Assembly: GCA_947172705.1 (NCBI GenBank)
Contig: CAMWCA010000026.1
Coordinates: 1-45,638, forward strand
Source: an uncultured Lachnospiraceae bacterium
GTDB lineage: Bacteria; Bacillota; Clostridia; Lachnospirales; Lachnospiraceae
Reading direction: 5' to 3'
Length of the DNA: 45,638 nt
Shown piece by piece: positions 18,234-29,044 of the stretch. The position numbers and the translations under genes are program-made. The first letter of the stretch is position 1, and the number at the start of each line of letters is the position of its first letter. Below the pieces are notes generated by a model. It saw nothing but the letters and a program-made list of their open reading frames with translations. It made no database searches and was not told the origin of the DNA.

Positions 18234-18247
18234 CAGAAACAGCAAAA

Positions 18248-18277
18248 AACAGCCGGCATTATGCCCGGCTGTTTTTT
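18248..18277 (+). terminator. Intrinsic terminator after aspartate kinase
   Basis: CAGCCGG (18250-18256) pairs with CCGGCTG (18265-18271), with a GC-rich inner extension, followed by six T residues. Confidence 0.9.
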
Positions 18278-18343
18278 AGCAACAGATGTCTGACCTTGCC
18301 GGGCATTCGTTGCCTGGAAAAGAATATAGGACTTAATCATCAC

Positions 18344-18372
18344 TTGAAAGTTTCACTAAAATATACTATGAT
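18344..18372 (+). promoter_or_regulatory. Promoter of the DUF6106-guaB-GGDEF/EAL gene group
   Basis: TTGAAA (18344-18349), a 17-bp spacer and TATGAT (18367-18372). The leader to the first ATG is about 55 nt and ends in AGGAGG. Confidence 0.6.
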
Positions 18373-18432
18373 AATAGAATATACATTTCCCCGCCGGGGC
18401 ATTGCAGCAAAATACAGGAGGAAACAGAAAAT

Positions 18433-18933
18433 ATGAATGAAACATATGTGGAATGTCTTGTAAAGAAAAGAACGCCCGCCTATCTGGCAGTGGCAAGAAC
18501 CCTATTGATGATACTGACCGTTATGCTTGCAGCAGCGGGAATACTATTCTTAATTCTCCCGGCATTGCTCTTTGCCATCGCATTTGGGGTTGCCTCTTAT
18601 TTTGTTTATCTAAATACCAACCTGGAATATGAATATCTTTATGTGGATAAGGAGCTTACCATTGACAAGATCCTGTCGAAGGCGAAGCGTAAAAGGATCG
18701 GCGTATTTCCGGTGGAGAAAATGGAAGTGGTAGCACCTATGAAATCCTGGCATCTTGACAATTTCAAGAACAGGAATGACAAGACTTATGATTACAGCTC
18801 CGGTGAGGCAAAACAGCCGGAGACCCGATATGTATTTTATTATGAGGGCAGACAGAAGGTGATCTTTGAGCCCAACGAAGAACTGGTCAAGGCATTGCAG
18901 TTTGCCGCCCCCAGAAAGGTGTTTTTAGATTAA
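18433..18933 (+). CDS. DUF6106-type membrane protein
   Basis: A 166-residue protein with two adjacent membrane helices (about 20-62) and a cytosolic C-terminal domain of about 100 residues beginning YEYLYVDKELTIDKIL, which resembles a PH-like fold domain. It matches the Lachnospiraceae DUF6106 family as I remember it; no function is known. AGGAGG precedes the ATG. The 55-bp gap to guaB holds no terminator, so the two are likely co-transcribed. Confidence 0.8.
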   Translation: MNETYVECLVKKRTPAYLAVARTLLMILTVMLAAAGILFLILPALLFAIAFGVASYFVYLNTNLEYEYLYVDKELTIDKILSKAKRKRIGVFPVEKMEVVAPMKSWHLDNFKNRNDKTYDYSSGEAKQPETRYVFYYEGRQKVIFEPNEELVKALQFAAPRKVFLD

Positions 18934-18961
18934 GCAGGCAGTAAAAAACAAAGAGTCATAG

Positions 18962-20443
<1,482 letters not shown>

Positions 20444-20466
20444 TCACGGAAGGATAAGCGTGGATC

Positions 20467-23193
20467 ATGGAGGGGTTTGAAAGCGGAAGGAGTATGGCTG
20501 AGTTGGGCAATCAGGAAAAAGCAGGTGAGACGCCGGAAACGGCGTTACTGCTGAAAAGTCTTATGGATGAAAAGGCATTGGAAAAGTGGCAGCGGTATTT
20601 TTGTGATATTGCAGATATTTTCCTATGCTGTTTGGATGAGAAAGGCGTTCCTCTTACGCGGCTGGGGGGCAAAGAGGAGGAAATCGGCAGAATAAAGAGT
20701 ATTATTGATGGAGAGCAGTTTCAGGATATGCTGCTCCGTGTATCGGAGAGTTCATTGGAGGATCAGGCGATTGAGACCACCGCTTATCCCAATATCCGGC
20801 TGGCGGCGGTACCCGTCAGGCTGGATGGAAAAGCGGTTATCAATTGGCTTGTCTGCGGTGTGCTTTCTGATGCAGAGGACATGGAGGAATATGAAAACCC
20901 GCCAATGGAGGGCTTTACCTGTCAGATCAGTGAAAAGCGGTTTGCCAAAGTGGTGGATACGCTGAGGGATGTAACGAACGATATGATCCAATATCGGTTT
21001 GCGTCCATAAATGCCCAGGCGGAGAGCAGGCGAAGCAGATTTTCTGAAAAGGAAATGAGCGAGAACCTGAAGCTTTCGGAGTCACTGGCGGAAGTGGTGC
21101 AGTTTCTCGGCAGCGCCGAACCGGCGGAGAATATGCTTTTTAAATTGCTGAAAGCGCTTGGGGAAAGGCTGAGGCTGGATGTTGCTGCTCTTTATCGCAT
21201 AGAAAAGGACGAGGGAACGATTCGGGTTTTGAATAAATGGTGCGAAAAGGCGCATACGTGGGAGCCTGAGAAGGCAAATGGGGGGATTTGTCCCGGGCTT
21301 CTGAAGGCGGACAAGACGCTGATTTTATCCCAAAGTTTTATGTTGAACTCTGACGAGAAGGAAGAAATGGAGCATCTTGGGCTGAAAGCCATGATCGTGA
21401 TACCTTTTGAGATGGATCAAGGGGTTAAGACCTGTGCATGTTTTGGGCAGATGGATAAGGACAGGGCATGGAAGCTTGAGGAGATCAGGTTTCTAAATGA
21501 CAGCGTGAAGGTTCTTCACAGTATTTTTACAGGCTGCATGCAGAGGGAAGCATTGGAAGACACCCACTCCTGTCTGGAAACCATATTGGATTATGTAGGA
21601 AGCAGCGTTTATGTTTGGGAGACTGCAACAGGAGCGGTTTTATATGCAAACAGAAACATGCAGCGGGAGTTTCAGCAGGAGCTAAAGGACGGAAGTATGA
21701 GAGAACTGCTGAAGGAATGGATGCACGAGGAAAGGGGCAGCAGGGAGATCTATCTTGCCGGAAAAGAACATTGGTATGATCTGTATTATACCAATATGAA
21801 ATGGTTCAATGGAAGTGCGGCAGTTTTGTGCGCGCTTTATGATGTTACAGATAAAAAGGACTATCAAAAGAAAATAGAACAGCAGGCATATACGGATTTC
21901 CTCACAGGAATATACAATCGTATGTGCTGTGAGCGTGATCTTGCCAAGTATGTAGATGAGGCAAAGAATACAATGACCCAGGGGCTTTTGCTTTACCTGG
22001 ATCTGGATGATTTTAAACATATTAACGACGGATTGGGGCATAAGTATGGCGATGTGCTTTTAAAGTCTATCTCTCAGAGCTTCCAGCAGATCAGGGGAAT
22101 AGAAGACACCTGTTATCGTATGGGCGGCGATGAATTTGTGATTATTATCCCTCCCACTGAATACGAAAATCATGAGAAGATCATTGAAGAGATCAGGCAG
22201 ATTTTTATGCGGCCGTGGTCTCTGAAGGAGTCTGACTATTATTGTACCATGAGCATGGGAGTGGTAGAATTCCCGATGGAAAGCGATGTGGTTCATGAAC
22301 TGATTAAAAAGGCTGATATTGCCATGTATGAGGCAAAGAAGCGGGGAAAGAACCGAACGGCATTTTATTCCAATAATTTTGATTCCAAATCCGGAAAGCG
22401 CCTGGATATGGAAAGAAATATGCGGGACGCTACGGCGGAAGGGTATCATGAGTTTGAAGTTTATTATCAGCCGATAATAGACGTAGGGTTAGAGGGCGCT
22501 CCCTGTACAGGGGCAGAGGCTTTGATCCGGTGGAACAGCGCCAAAATGGGATTCATACCGCCTTCGGAGTTTATTCCCCTGGCAGAATATCTGGGGCTGA
22601 TCAATCCTATCGGAAATTATGTGCTGCGGGAAGCATGTACTCGCTGCAAAAACTGGAATGATCATGGATATCCGGATTATAAGGTAAATGTGAATCTTTC
22701 GGTGGTACAGCTGTTGCAGCCTGATATTGTGGAATCGGTAGAAAAAATCGTGAAGGAGACGGGGCTTACCCCCCATAATCTGACATTGGAGGTAACGGAA
22801 AGCCTTGCTATCAACGATATGGAGCGCATGAAGGAGATCCTGAACCGGATTAAAGAGCTGGGGGTTCGGATTGCGCTGGATGATTTTGGAACGGGATATT
22901 CTTCTTTAAACCATATCAGGGAGCTTCCCTTTGATGTGATCAAAGTAGACCAGAGTTTCATTGTGGATCTGGAGCGGGATACCTATGCCAAGTCTTTCAT
23001 CAGAATGGTAGAGGATCTGGCGGATGCAATTGGTGTAAATGTATGTGTAGAGGGCGTAGAAACAAAGAGACAATACGAAATTCTGTCAGAAATGGGCGTT
23101 TCCTTGGTGCAGGGTTATTACTTTGACCGTCCAATGGAGCGGAGCGCTTTTGAAAAGAAGTATACGCCAAAACCCAAAAGGAAAAGAAGCTGA
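20467..23193 (+). CDS. GAF-PAS-GGDEF-EAL cyclic-di-GMP enzyme
   Basis: This is a 908-residue soluble protein with an N-terminal sensory-like region (about 40-200), a GAF domain (about 215-365), a PAS-like domain (about 370-480), a GGDEF domain (about 485-650) and an EAL domain (about 660-900). GGDEF is intact at residues 553-557. The usual inhibitory-site Arg is absent (GIED where RxxD is expected). The EAL catalytic set looks complete: EALIRW (684 onward), NVNLS, EVTES, LDDFGTGYSS, IKVDQSF, GVET. It may therefore both make and break c-di-GMP. No membrane segment is seen, so it senses internal signals. GGAAGGA before the ATG is spaced 12 nt, so ATG 20494 is an alternative start. Confidence 0.93.
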   Translation: MEGFESGRSMAELGNQEKAGETPETALLLKSLMDEKALEKWQRYFCDIADIFLCCLDEKGVPLTRLGGKEEEIGRIKSIIDGEQFQDMLLRVSESSLEDQAIETTAYPNIRLAAVPVRLDGKAVINWLVCGVLSDAEDMEEYENPPMEGFTCQISEKRFAKVVDTLRDVTNDMIQYRFASINAQAESRRSRFSEKEMSENLKLSESLAEVVQFLGSAEPAENMLFKLLKALGERLRLDVAALYRIEKDEGTIRVLNKWCEKAHTWEPEKANGGICPGLLKADKTLILSQSFMLNSDEKEEMEHLGLKAMIVIPFEMDQGVKTCACFGQMDKDRAWKLEEIRFLNDSVKVLHSIFTGCMQREALEDTHSCLETILDYVGSSVYVWETATGAVLYANRNMQREFQQELKDGSMRELLKEWMHEERGSREIYLAGKEHWYDLYYTNMKWFNGSAAVLCALYDVTDKKDYQKKIEQQAYTDFLTGIYNRMCCERDLAKYVDEAKNTMTQGLLLYLDLDDFKHINDGLGHKYGDVLLKSISQSFQQIRGIEDTCYRMGGDEFVIIIPPTEYENHEKIIEEIRQIFMRPWSLKESDYYCTMSMGVVEFPMESDVVHELIKKADIAMYEAKKRGKNRTAFYSNNFDSKSGKRLDMERNMRDATAEGYHEFEVYYQPIIDVGLEGAPCTGAEALIRWNSAKMGFIPPSEFIPLAEYLGLINPIGNYVLREACTRCKNWNDHGYPDYKVNVNLSVVQLLQPDIVESVEKIVKETGLTPHNLTLEVTESLAINDMERMKEILNRIKELGVRIALDDFGTGYSSLNHIRELPFDVIKVDQSFIVDLERDTYAKSFIRMVEDLADAIGVNVCVEGVETKRQYEILSEMGVSLVQGYYFDRPMERSAFEKKYTPKPKRKRS

Positions 23194-23212
23194 AGAGATT
23201 GACAAATTTTCC

Positions 23213-23241
23213 TTTAAAAAGTGACGAGGATATGCTATCAT
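23213..23241 (+). promoter_or_regulatory. Promoter of glnS
   Basis: TTTAAA (23213-23218), a 17-bp spacer and an extended -10, TGCTATCAT (TATCAT at 23236-23241). A TTGACA at 23199 is too far away to be its -35. Confidence 0.5.
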
Positions 23242-23297
23242 ATCAAGTGACGTCAGGTTCCCAAAGGCATAAGAAAATGTTACAGGAAACCTATCAC

Positions 23298-23333
23298 AGG
23301 AGGTAAAACCCGCGGCTGAGTTTTTGGCGGGAT
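23298..23333 (+). promoter_or_regulatory. glnS leader: ribosome-binding site separated from the start by a hairpin
   Basis: AGGAGG (23298-23303) lies 30 nt before ATG 23334, too far for normal use. Between them CCCGC (23309-23313) pairs with GCGGG (23327-23331) around a 13-nt loop. Folding this hairpin would leave an effective spacing of about 7 nt. A weaker GGCGGG close to the ATG, or start at ATG 23343, is the alternative. Confidence 0.35.
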
Positions 23334-25046
23334 ATGGTTAATATGAGTGAAAATGAATTGAATGTTAATCCGTCAGAGGAAGAAAAGACGGTAGTATCCA
23401 GAAATTTTATTGAACAGATCATTGACAAGGATCTTGCCGAAGGGGTATGCGATACGGTGCATACCAGATTTCCGCCGGAACCTAATGGATATCTGCATAT
23501 CGGACATGCGAAGAGCATTCTTCTGAATTATGGGCTTGCAAAGGAGTATGGCGGCAAGTTCAATATGCGTTTTGACGATACAAATCCAACCAAGGAGAAG
23601 ACAGAATTTGTAGAGTCTATTCTTGCGGATATCAAGTGGCTGGGAGCAGACTGGGAGGACAGGCTTTTCTTTGCTTCCAACTATTTTGAGCAGATGTACG
23701 AAGCGGCGGTGAAGCTGATTAAAAAAGGCAAGGCATACGTCTCTGAACTGACTGCCGAGGAGATGAGAGAATACCGCGGTACCCTTACGGAGCCGGGGAA
23801 AAACGATCCTAACAGAGACAGAAGTATAGAAGATAACCTGATGCTTTTCGAAAAAATGAAAAATGGGGAATTTGCAGACGGGGAGAAAACCCTCCGGGCA
23901 AAGATCGATATGGCTTCTCCCAATATCAATATGCGTGACCCGATTATTTACCGGGTTGCCCATATGAGCCATCATAATACAGGGGATCGGTGGTGTATTT
24001 ATCCCATGTATGATTTTGCCCATCCCATTGAGGATGCCATTGAAGGGATTACCCACTCCATCTGTACCCTGGAGTTTGAGGATCACAGACCCTTATATGA
24101 CTGGGTCGTGCGGGAATTGGAGTATCCCCATCCGCCCAAGCAGATCGAATTTGCAAAAATGTACCTTACCAATGTGGTAACCGGAAAGAGATATATCAAG
24201 AAGCTGGTGGAAGAAAAAATTGTAGACGGCTGGGACGATCCCAGGCTCGTTTCCATCGCCGCCCTTCGCAGAAGAGGTTTTACGCCGGAATCGATCAGGA
24301 TGTTTGTAGAGCTTTGCGGCGTTTCCAAGAGCAATTCCTCGGCGGACTATGCAATGCTGGAGTATTGCATCAGAGAGGATCTGAAACTGAAACGCCCCCG
24401 TATGATGGCGGCGCTTGATCCGGTGAAGCTGATCATTGACAACTATCCGGAAGGAGAAACGGAGCTTCTCACAGTTGCCAATAATCTTGAAAATGAGGAA
24501 ATGGGGAGCAGACAGGTTCCCTTTGGAAGAGAACTCTATATAGACCGGGAAGATTTTATGGAGGAACCGCCCAAAAAGTATTTCCGTCTTTTCCCGGGAA
24601 ATGAAGTCAGACTGATGAACGCTTATTTTGTAACCTGTACAGGCTGTGTTAAGGATGAGGATGGCAGAGTAACAGAGGTGCACTGCACATATGATCCTGA
24701 GACAAAATGCGGCACAGGCTTTACCGGACGTAAGGTGAAGGGCACCATTCACTGGGTGCCGGCGAAAGAAGCGGTTAAAGCGGAAGTAAGGCTTTACGAA
24801 AATATAATTGATGAGGAGAAGGGCGTTTACAATGAGGACGGCAGTCTGAATTTGAACCCCAATTCCCTTACCGTTTTGAAGGAATGTTACCTGGAGCCTG
24901 CATTGAAGGATGCAAAGCCTTATGACAGCTTCCAGTTTGTCCGTCAGGGATATTTTTGTGTGGATGCCAGGGACTCGGCGGAAGGCGCCCTTGTATTTAA
25001 CAGAATCGTATCGTTAAAAAGCTCTTATGTACTGCCAAAGGCATAA
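23334..25046 (+). CDS. glnS: Glutaminyl-tRNA synthetase
   Basis: This class I synthetase charges tRNA-Gln directly with glutamine. It has the ATP-binding HIGH motif in [15 protein letters not shown] and a KMSKS-like loop [10 protein letters not shown]. The GlnRS-specific acceptor-binding and beta-barrel anticodon domains fill the C-terminal half (about 340-570). The length of 570 residues fits bacterial GlnRS, without a YqeY tail. Starts at 23334 and 23343 are both possible. GlnRS is not universal in Firmicutes; here it coexists with GatCAB. DUF2225 and MocR genes follow without a terminator. Confidence 0.95.
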   Translation: MVNMSENELNVNPSEEEKTVVSRNFIEQIIDKDLAEGVCDTVHTRFPPEPNGYLHIGHAKSILLNYGLAKEYGGKFNMRFDDTNPTKEKTEFVESILADIKWLGADWEDRLFFASNYFEQMYEAAVKLIKKGKAYVSELTAEEMREYRGTLTEPGKNDPNRDRSIEDNLMLFEKMKNGEFADGEKTLRAKIDMASPNINMRDPIIYRVAHMSHHNTGDRWCIYPMYDFAHPIEDAIEGITHSICTLEFEDHRPLYDWVVRELEYPHPPKQIEFAKMYLTNVVTGKRYIKKLVEEKIVDGWDDPRLVSIAALRRRGFTPESIRMFVELCGVSKSNSSADYAMLEYCIREDLKLKRPRMMAALDPVKLIIDNYPEGETELLTVANNLENEEMGSRQVPFGRELYIDREDFMEEPPKKYFRLFPGNEVRLMNAYFVTCTGCVKDEDGRVTEVHCTYDPETKCGTGFTGRKVKGTIHWVPAKEAVKAEVRLYENIIDEEKGVYNEDGSLNLNPNSLTVLKECYLEPALKDAKPYDSFQFVRQGYFCVDARDSAEGALVFNRIVSLKSSYVLPKA

Positions 25047-25099
25047 AAGGCATATATTTCATTTCAAAGAAGAAGATTAGAAAGGAACAGGTAAAAAAG

Positions 25100-25951
25100 A
25101 TGAGCGGGTTATTATCGGGGCTGGGGAAGCTTGGGCTGAAAAATTTGGAAGGCATGGATTTGTATGAGGAGGAAAAAAAGGCGGAGCAGGCGGCAAAGGC
25201 AGCACCGCCCGTTATGCAGGAGGCAGATTACCTTTTTGACAAAACCTATGAATGTCCTATATGCGGCGGTCAGATCAAAGCCAGGACAATGAAGTCGGGG
25301 AAGGCAAAGCTTCTGCGCGCAGACGTGGATCTGCGTCCTGTGTATGAAAATATTGAGCCGTTGAAATATGATGTGGTTCTCTGTCCTCATTGCGGTTATG
25401 CGGCGTTTGTGCGCTATTTTAAGGGGCTTACTGCCTTTCAGACAAAAGCAATTAAAGAAGCGATCTGCGCTTCTTTCCAGCCGATACAGGAAGAGAAAGA
25501 GACTTATACCTATGAGGAAGCGATCAATCGGTATAAGCTGTGTCTTGCCAATGCCATCGTAAAACATGCCAAGGCAAGCGAAAAAGCATATATCTGTCTG
25601 AAAGCAGGGTGGTTGCTGCGCAGTATGAAGGAAAATCTTGACAGTTCCGATCAGGAGCATGAAAAGAAGGCGGCGGAAGCCCAGGCACAGGAGGATGAAT
25701 TCCTGAAAAATGCCCTGGATGGTTTTCTGAATGCAAGAGAAAGCGAGAATTTTCCCATGTGTGGTATGGATGAGATCACAGTGGATTATCTGATTGCAGC
25801 CCTTGCCATGGAGCAAGACAGATTTGACGTGTCTTCCAGGATCATTTCCAATATTCTGGTTTCCCCTTCAGCGACCAGCAGAATGAAGGATAAGGCGAGA
25901 GATCTGAAGGAAATGCTGGTGGCAAAAATGAAGGAGAAAAATGCCAATTAG
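25100..25951 (+). CDS. DUF2225 family protein
   Basis: A 283-residue cytosolic protein of the DUF2225 family. After a charged N-terminus it has two zinc-ribbon Cys pairs (CPICGG and CPHCGY, about residues 52-97), then an all-helical, TPR-like part (about 115-280) with EEAINRYKLCLANAIVKHA. The function of the family is unknown; the zinc ribbon suggests binding of nucleic acid or protein. It is 53 bp after glnS and only 2 bp before the MocR gene, so it is likely in one transcript with both. Confidence 0.85.
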   Translation: MSGLLSGLGKLGLKNLEGMDLYEEEKKAEQAAKAAPPVMQEADYLFDKTYECPICGGQIKARTMKSGKAKLLRADVDLRPVYENIEPLKYDVVLCPHCGYAAFVRYFKGLTAFQTKAIKEAICASFQPIQEEKETYTYEEAINRYKLCLANAIVKHAKASEKAYICLKAGWLLRSMKENLDSSDQEHEKKAAEAQAQEDEFLKNALDGFLNARESENFPMCGMDEITVDYLIAALAMEQDRFDVSSRIISNILVSPSATSRMKDKARDLKEMLVAKMKEKNAN

Positions 25952-25953
25952 TT

Positions 25954-27381
25954 ATGAATGCGCTTACCATACAGCTTACGGATACAGGCGGTAAATGTCT
26001 GTACCAGCAGATTTATGAGCATATCAGAGATGAGATCAGAAAAGGGAAGCTTCTCGCAGGAGAGAAGCTTCCCTCAACTCGTTCACTGGCAGAATACCTG
26101 CAGGTGGCAAGAAGCACGGTGGATTTTGCCTATGGGCAGTTGGCTGCGGAAGGATATATAGAAGCAAGACCCTGCAAAGGTTATTTTGTATGTCATACGG
26201 AGGAATTGTTCCATTTGCAGAAAGAGGGAGAGGAGCCTTATTTTGAGGAGGCTTTTTTATCCGGGGAGGCGGAAAAGGCGGCTTTTGACTTTTCTCCCCA
26301 TGCCGTCAGCTTAAAATATTTTCCCTATGCCACTTGGAAGAAAATTACCAAAAATATTCTGGTGGATGCCAACAGTGAAATGTTTGCTTTGGGAGATGCC
26401 CAGGGAGATTTTGCCCTCAGGGAAACCATCAGCAGATATTTACACTCCTCCCGGGGGGTAAATTGCAGGCCGGAGCAGATCGTGGTGGGGGCGGGAACAG
26501 ATTATTTATTTATGCTGCTTGAGAAAATTCTTGGCAGACATGTGCCTATTGCCATGGAAAATCCTACTTATAAGCGTGCTTATAGCGTTTTTAAATCTTT
26601 TGCCTATGAGATCAAACCGATTTCAATGGATGAGAACGGAATGAATGCGGACGAATTGCGTAAAACCCATGCCCGGGTTGCCTATGTGATGCCCTCTCAT
26701 CAATATCCTACAGGGGTGGTTATGCCCATCGGAAGAAGAATGGAGTTATTGAAATGGGCGCAGGAGAGGGAAGACAGATACCTGATCGAAGATGATTATG
26801 ACAGTGAGTTTCGCTACAGGGGAAAGCCCATCCCGTCTCTGCAGGCTTCGGACCGGAGCGGAAAAGTAATCTATATGGGAACCTTTTCCAAGTCCATTGC
26901 ACCGGCGATCCGCGTAGGTTATATGGTACTGCCTTCCAGACTTTTGAGGGTGTATCAGGAAAATTGCGGATTTTATGCTTCTACGGTATCTAGGATTGAT
27001 CAGCGTATCTTAAATGAATTTATTCGGGATGGTTATTTTGAACGGTATCTGAATAAGATGCGGAAGCTGTACAGATGCCGGCACGATTTCCTGCTGGGGC
27101 AGCTTGCCGCATTCGAAAAGGAATTTGTGATTTCCGGAGAAAACGGAGGGCTGCATATTCTTTTGTCAAGCAAACGCCATATACCGGAGACGGAGTTGCT
27201 CCAGGCGGCGCGCAGGGAAGGGGTCAGGCTGTACGGTCTTTCAGATGCATGCGTGGAACCGGAAAAGCTGGCTGGCATGGCTTTAGGCGGTACTGTACTC
27301 TTAGGCTATGGAGCGTTGGAGGAACAGGAGATCGGAGAAGGAATAAAAAGATTAAAAAAAGCCTGGAGCATCTATTTGTAA
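25954..27381 (+). CDS. MocR/GntR-family regulator with aminotransferase domain
   Basis: This is a transcription factor of the MocR/PdxR type. The N-terminal winged helix (about 10-78) has GEKLPSTRSLAEYLQ and VARSTVDFAYGQLAAEGYIEARP. The C-terminal ~370 residues are a fold-type I aminotransferase domain with PLP-binding Lys313 in TFSKSIAPAIRVGYM and the Asp of EDDYDSEFRY. Relatives sense PLP or an amino acid and control PLP or transport genes. No such target is next to it, apart from the co-transcribed glnS-DUF2225, so its targets are unknown. The terminator begins inside the last codons. Confidence 0.92.
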   Translation: MNALTIQLTDTGGKCLYQQIYEHIRDEIRKGKLLAGEKLPSTRSLAEYLQVARSTVDFAYGQLAAEGYIEARPCKGYFVCHTEELFHLQKEGEEPYFEEAFLSGEAEKAAFDFSPHAVSLKYFPYATWKKITKNILVDANSEMFALGDAQGDFALRETISRYLHSSRGVNCRPEQIVVGAGTDYLFMLLEKILGRHVPIAMENPTYKRAYSVFKSFAYEIKPISMDENGMNADELRKTHARVAYVMPSHQYPTGVVMPIGRRMELLKWAQEREDRYLIEDDYDSEFRYRGKPIPSLQASDRSGKVIYMGTFSKSIAPAIRVGYMVLPSRLLRVYQENCGFYASTVSRIDQRILNEFIRDGYFERYLNKMRKLYRCRHDFLLGQLAAFEKEFVISGENGGLHILLSSKRHIPETELLQAARREGVRLYGLSDACVEPEKLAGMALGGTVLLGYGALEEQEIGEGIKRLKKAWSIYL

Positions 27382-27398
27382 GATGTTCCAGGCTTTTT
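27361..27398. terminator. Bidirectional terminator overlapping the end of the MocR gene
   Basis: GCCTGGAGCATC (27361-27372) pairs with GATGTTCCAGGC (27382-27393; one G-U pair), followed by TTTTT on the plus strand and an A-run on the other side that gives a T-tract for the convergent minus-strand gene. Confidence 0.9.
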
Positions 27399-27436
27399 GT
27401 TCACACAAGAATACTTTGCAGGAAAAGATGCCTGTT

Positions 27437-27934
27437 TTATTCTTCATCGTCAAAAAATTCTTCTACGGTTTCCTGAGAATCGGCAGCTGCCTTAGATTCT
27501 TCGGCGGGAGCTTCCGGTGAAGCTTCAGAAGAAGCGTCTGCCTCCTCCGGCTTATTTTCGGAGGAATTCTTATTTCCGTTTAAAGAGGTCAGATCCGTAA
27601 AGTTACTGTTTGGATGTGCCTGATTTTCTGCAACGGATTTTACGGTATCCTTCACCTGCTGCACAGAATCTGCAATAACTTCTTTTGCCTTGTGGAATGC
27701 TCCGGAAGCGAATGCTTCCGCCTTGTCAAGGTTGAGAGATACATAGGAACGCTCTTTGTCTGCATCGGCATCCTCGTCAAGATCTTCGCTGAAATCATCA
27801 AAATCATCATCTCCATCGTCCTCAGCCGGTGAAGAAGGAGTTTTGTCTTTGGTCTGCAAATAGTGGTATGCGCCATAAGCGGCTGCGCCTGCTACGGCGG
27901 AGAAAAGTAAAAATTTACCAAATTTTTTGGACAT
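27437..27934 (-). CDS. Membrane-anchored acidic protein, unknown
   Basis: The 165-residue protein has one N-terminal hydrophobic segment (KFGKFLLFSAVAGAAAYGAY, about 5-24), a strongly acidic stretch (about 36-60, rich in Asp and Glu), a helical amphipathic middle (KAEAFASGAFHKAKEVIADSVQQV region), and a Ala/Glu/Ser-rich low-complexity tail ending EEFFDDEE. It resembles YtxH-like membrane proteins in architecture. I do not know its function. AGGAG precedes the ATG on the minus strand; it shares the bidirectional terminator with the MocR gene. Confidence 0.75.
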   Translation of the reverse strand: MSKKFGKFLLFSAVAGAAAYGAYHYLQTKDKTPSSPAEDDGDDDFDDFSEDLDEDADADKERSYVSLNLDKAEAFASGAFHKAKEVIADSVQQVKDTVKSVAENQAHPNSNFTDLTSLNGNKNSSENKPEEADASSEASPEAPAEESKAAADSQETVEEFFDDEE

Positions 27935-28083
27935 AAAAGTGCTCCTTTCGATTATTTATCATCTAGTAATATCTTAATACTATTTTGCGAAAATGAAAAG
28001 AGAATATGTATAAAAAATCCATAAATTATAATTAAATGATGTGGGGGTCAAAAGCCCTGGCTGGGGAGTGTGCCTGGCAATCT

Positions 28084-28198
28084 GCACAAAAAAGTTGTGC
28101 GTCTTCCATTGTGCAGAGCATTCCGATGAGCCTCTGAAAGCGAAAATCGTGTTCAGCAGAGGCTTCCACGATTTTTGAGTCTCATCTCCATTGCACAA
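28084..28198. repeat. Nested palindromic element (possible structured RNA or mobile repeat)
   Basis: Within about 115 bp there are: GCACAA (28084-28089) with TTGTGC (28095-28100); an outer pair TTGTGC (28109-28114) with GCACAA (28193-28198); a middle arm GATGAGCCTC (28125-28134) with GAGTCTCATC (28177-28186, one mismatch); and an inner arm AAAATCGTG (28143-28151) with CACGATTTT (28167-28175). It starts 4 bp beyond the stop of the SPL gene. A 72-codon minus-strand frame crosses it, which I regard as a by-product. The remaining DNA from 27935 to 28083 is AT-rich with nothing else visible. Confidence 0.55.
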
Positions 28199-28201
28199 AA
28201 G

Positions 28202-29044
28202 TCAGTTGCATTGCGGAGGGCTTGCTTTAGCCTGCACCAAATCTTTATGGTAAAAATAGTTGGTATATTTTATGGAATGCAGGCGGCAAAATTCTTCAAT
28301 TTCCATGGACAATTCTTTCCAATATGCCTGGTTCCCTTTTCGGTATATATCATCATATAAGGCGGTAAGCTGAGGATAAGACTCTTGGATATAGTTCAAT
28401 ATGTCTTGTTTATAGGCTCCCCGCAGGTTCAGATTTTCAAACCAGTATTCGTCTACATAATCTTTGCTTTCATGAATGATTGCCCTGAAATCTGTTATTT
28501 TGGGAAACATGGGGGACATAAAAAGTACGGTATAAATCCCCTCTGCATGTAAAGTTTGCAACGTTTCAAAGCGCCGGGAAATGCTGCTGGCATGATCCAT
28601 ATCAGCCCGGAACTGTTCATCTAAAGTGTTGAGGGATATGGCGACCTTCAGGTTTTGACATTGCTTTAACAGGTCAAGATCTCGTAAGATCAGCTGTGAT
28701 TTGGTGGAAATGGTCAGTTGGCAATTGACTTTAGTCAACTGTTCCAATATTTTTCGGGTGCACTGATACTTTTCCTCATATGGATTATAGCAATCCGTTA
28801 CCGATGAAAGAAAGACGGATTTACCCTGTAATTTCTTTTTGCTAATGGGTCTGTCGCACCGTTTGATATCAAGAAAACTGCCCCATTCTTCTTTATGATT
28901 TGAAAAGCGTTTCATAAAACAGGCATAGCAGTATTTGCAGGCATGAGGGCAGCCTACATAGGGGTTGATTACATAGTCGCTTGCAGGCAGATTGGATTTT
29001 GTAACCAGATCTTTTACCTGGATTTCTTTTTCTATGATACTCAT
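28202..29044 (-). CDS. SPL-family radical SAM protein
   Basis: This 280-residue protein belongs to the spore-photoproduct-lyase-like radical SAM group. The [4Fe-4S]/SAM motif is visible as CPHACKYCYACF (CxxxCxxC, about residues 33-40), preceded by NPYVGC, and the rest holds typical barrel elements (STKSQLILRDLDLL, VAISLNTLDEQFRADMD). The ATG at 29044 is chosen because GGAGG lies about 9 nt upstream on the minus strand; the open frame continues further. Its start overlaps the stop of the XRE-DUF5680 gene. True spore photoproduct lyase is longer, so a different substrate is likely. Confidence 0.85.
   Translation of the reverse strand: MSIIEKEIQVKDLVTKSNLPASDYVINPYVGCPHACKYCYACFMKRFSNHKEEWGSFLDIKRCDRPISKKKLQGKSVFLSSVTDCYNPYEEKYQCTRKILEQLTKVNCQLTISTKSQLILRDLDLLKQCQNLKVAISLNTLDEQFRADMDHASSISRRFETLQTLHAEGIYTVLFMSPMFPKITDFRAIIHESKDYVDEYWFENLNLRGAYKQDILNYIQESYPQLTALYDDIYRKGNQAYWKELSMEIEEFCRLHSIKYTNYFYHKDLVQAKASPPQCN

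Noticed and set aside
23242..23330. T-box leader upstream of glnS
   Set aside because: A GGTAAAACCCGCGG stretch faintly resembles the T-box sequence, but the conserved core, specifier stem and terminator/antiterminator pair are not visible.
24093..24752. Long minus-strand frame of 219 codons
   Set aside because: It is antisense to glnS, whose conserved domains occupy the plus strand; low-complexity shadow composition.
25112..25816. Long minus-strand frame of 234 codons
   Set aside because: It is antisense to the DUF2225 gene and has no recognisable domain.
27980..28198. Minus-strand frame of 72 codons over the palindromic element
   Set aside because: It lies within the repeat, lacks a ribosome-binding site and no known protein family fits.
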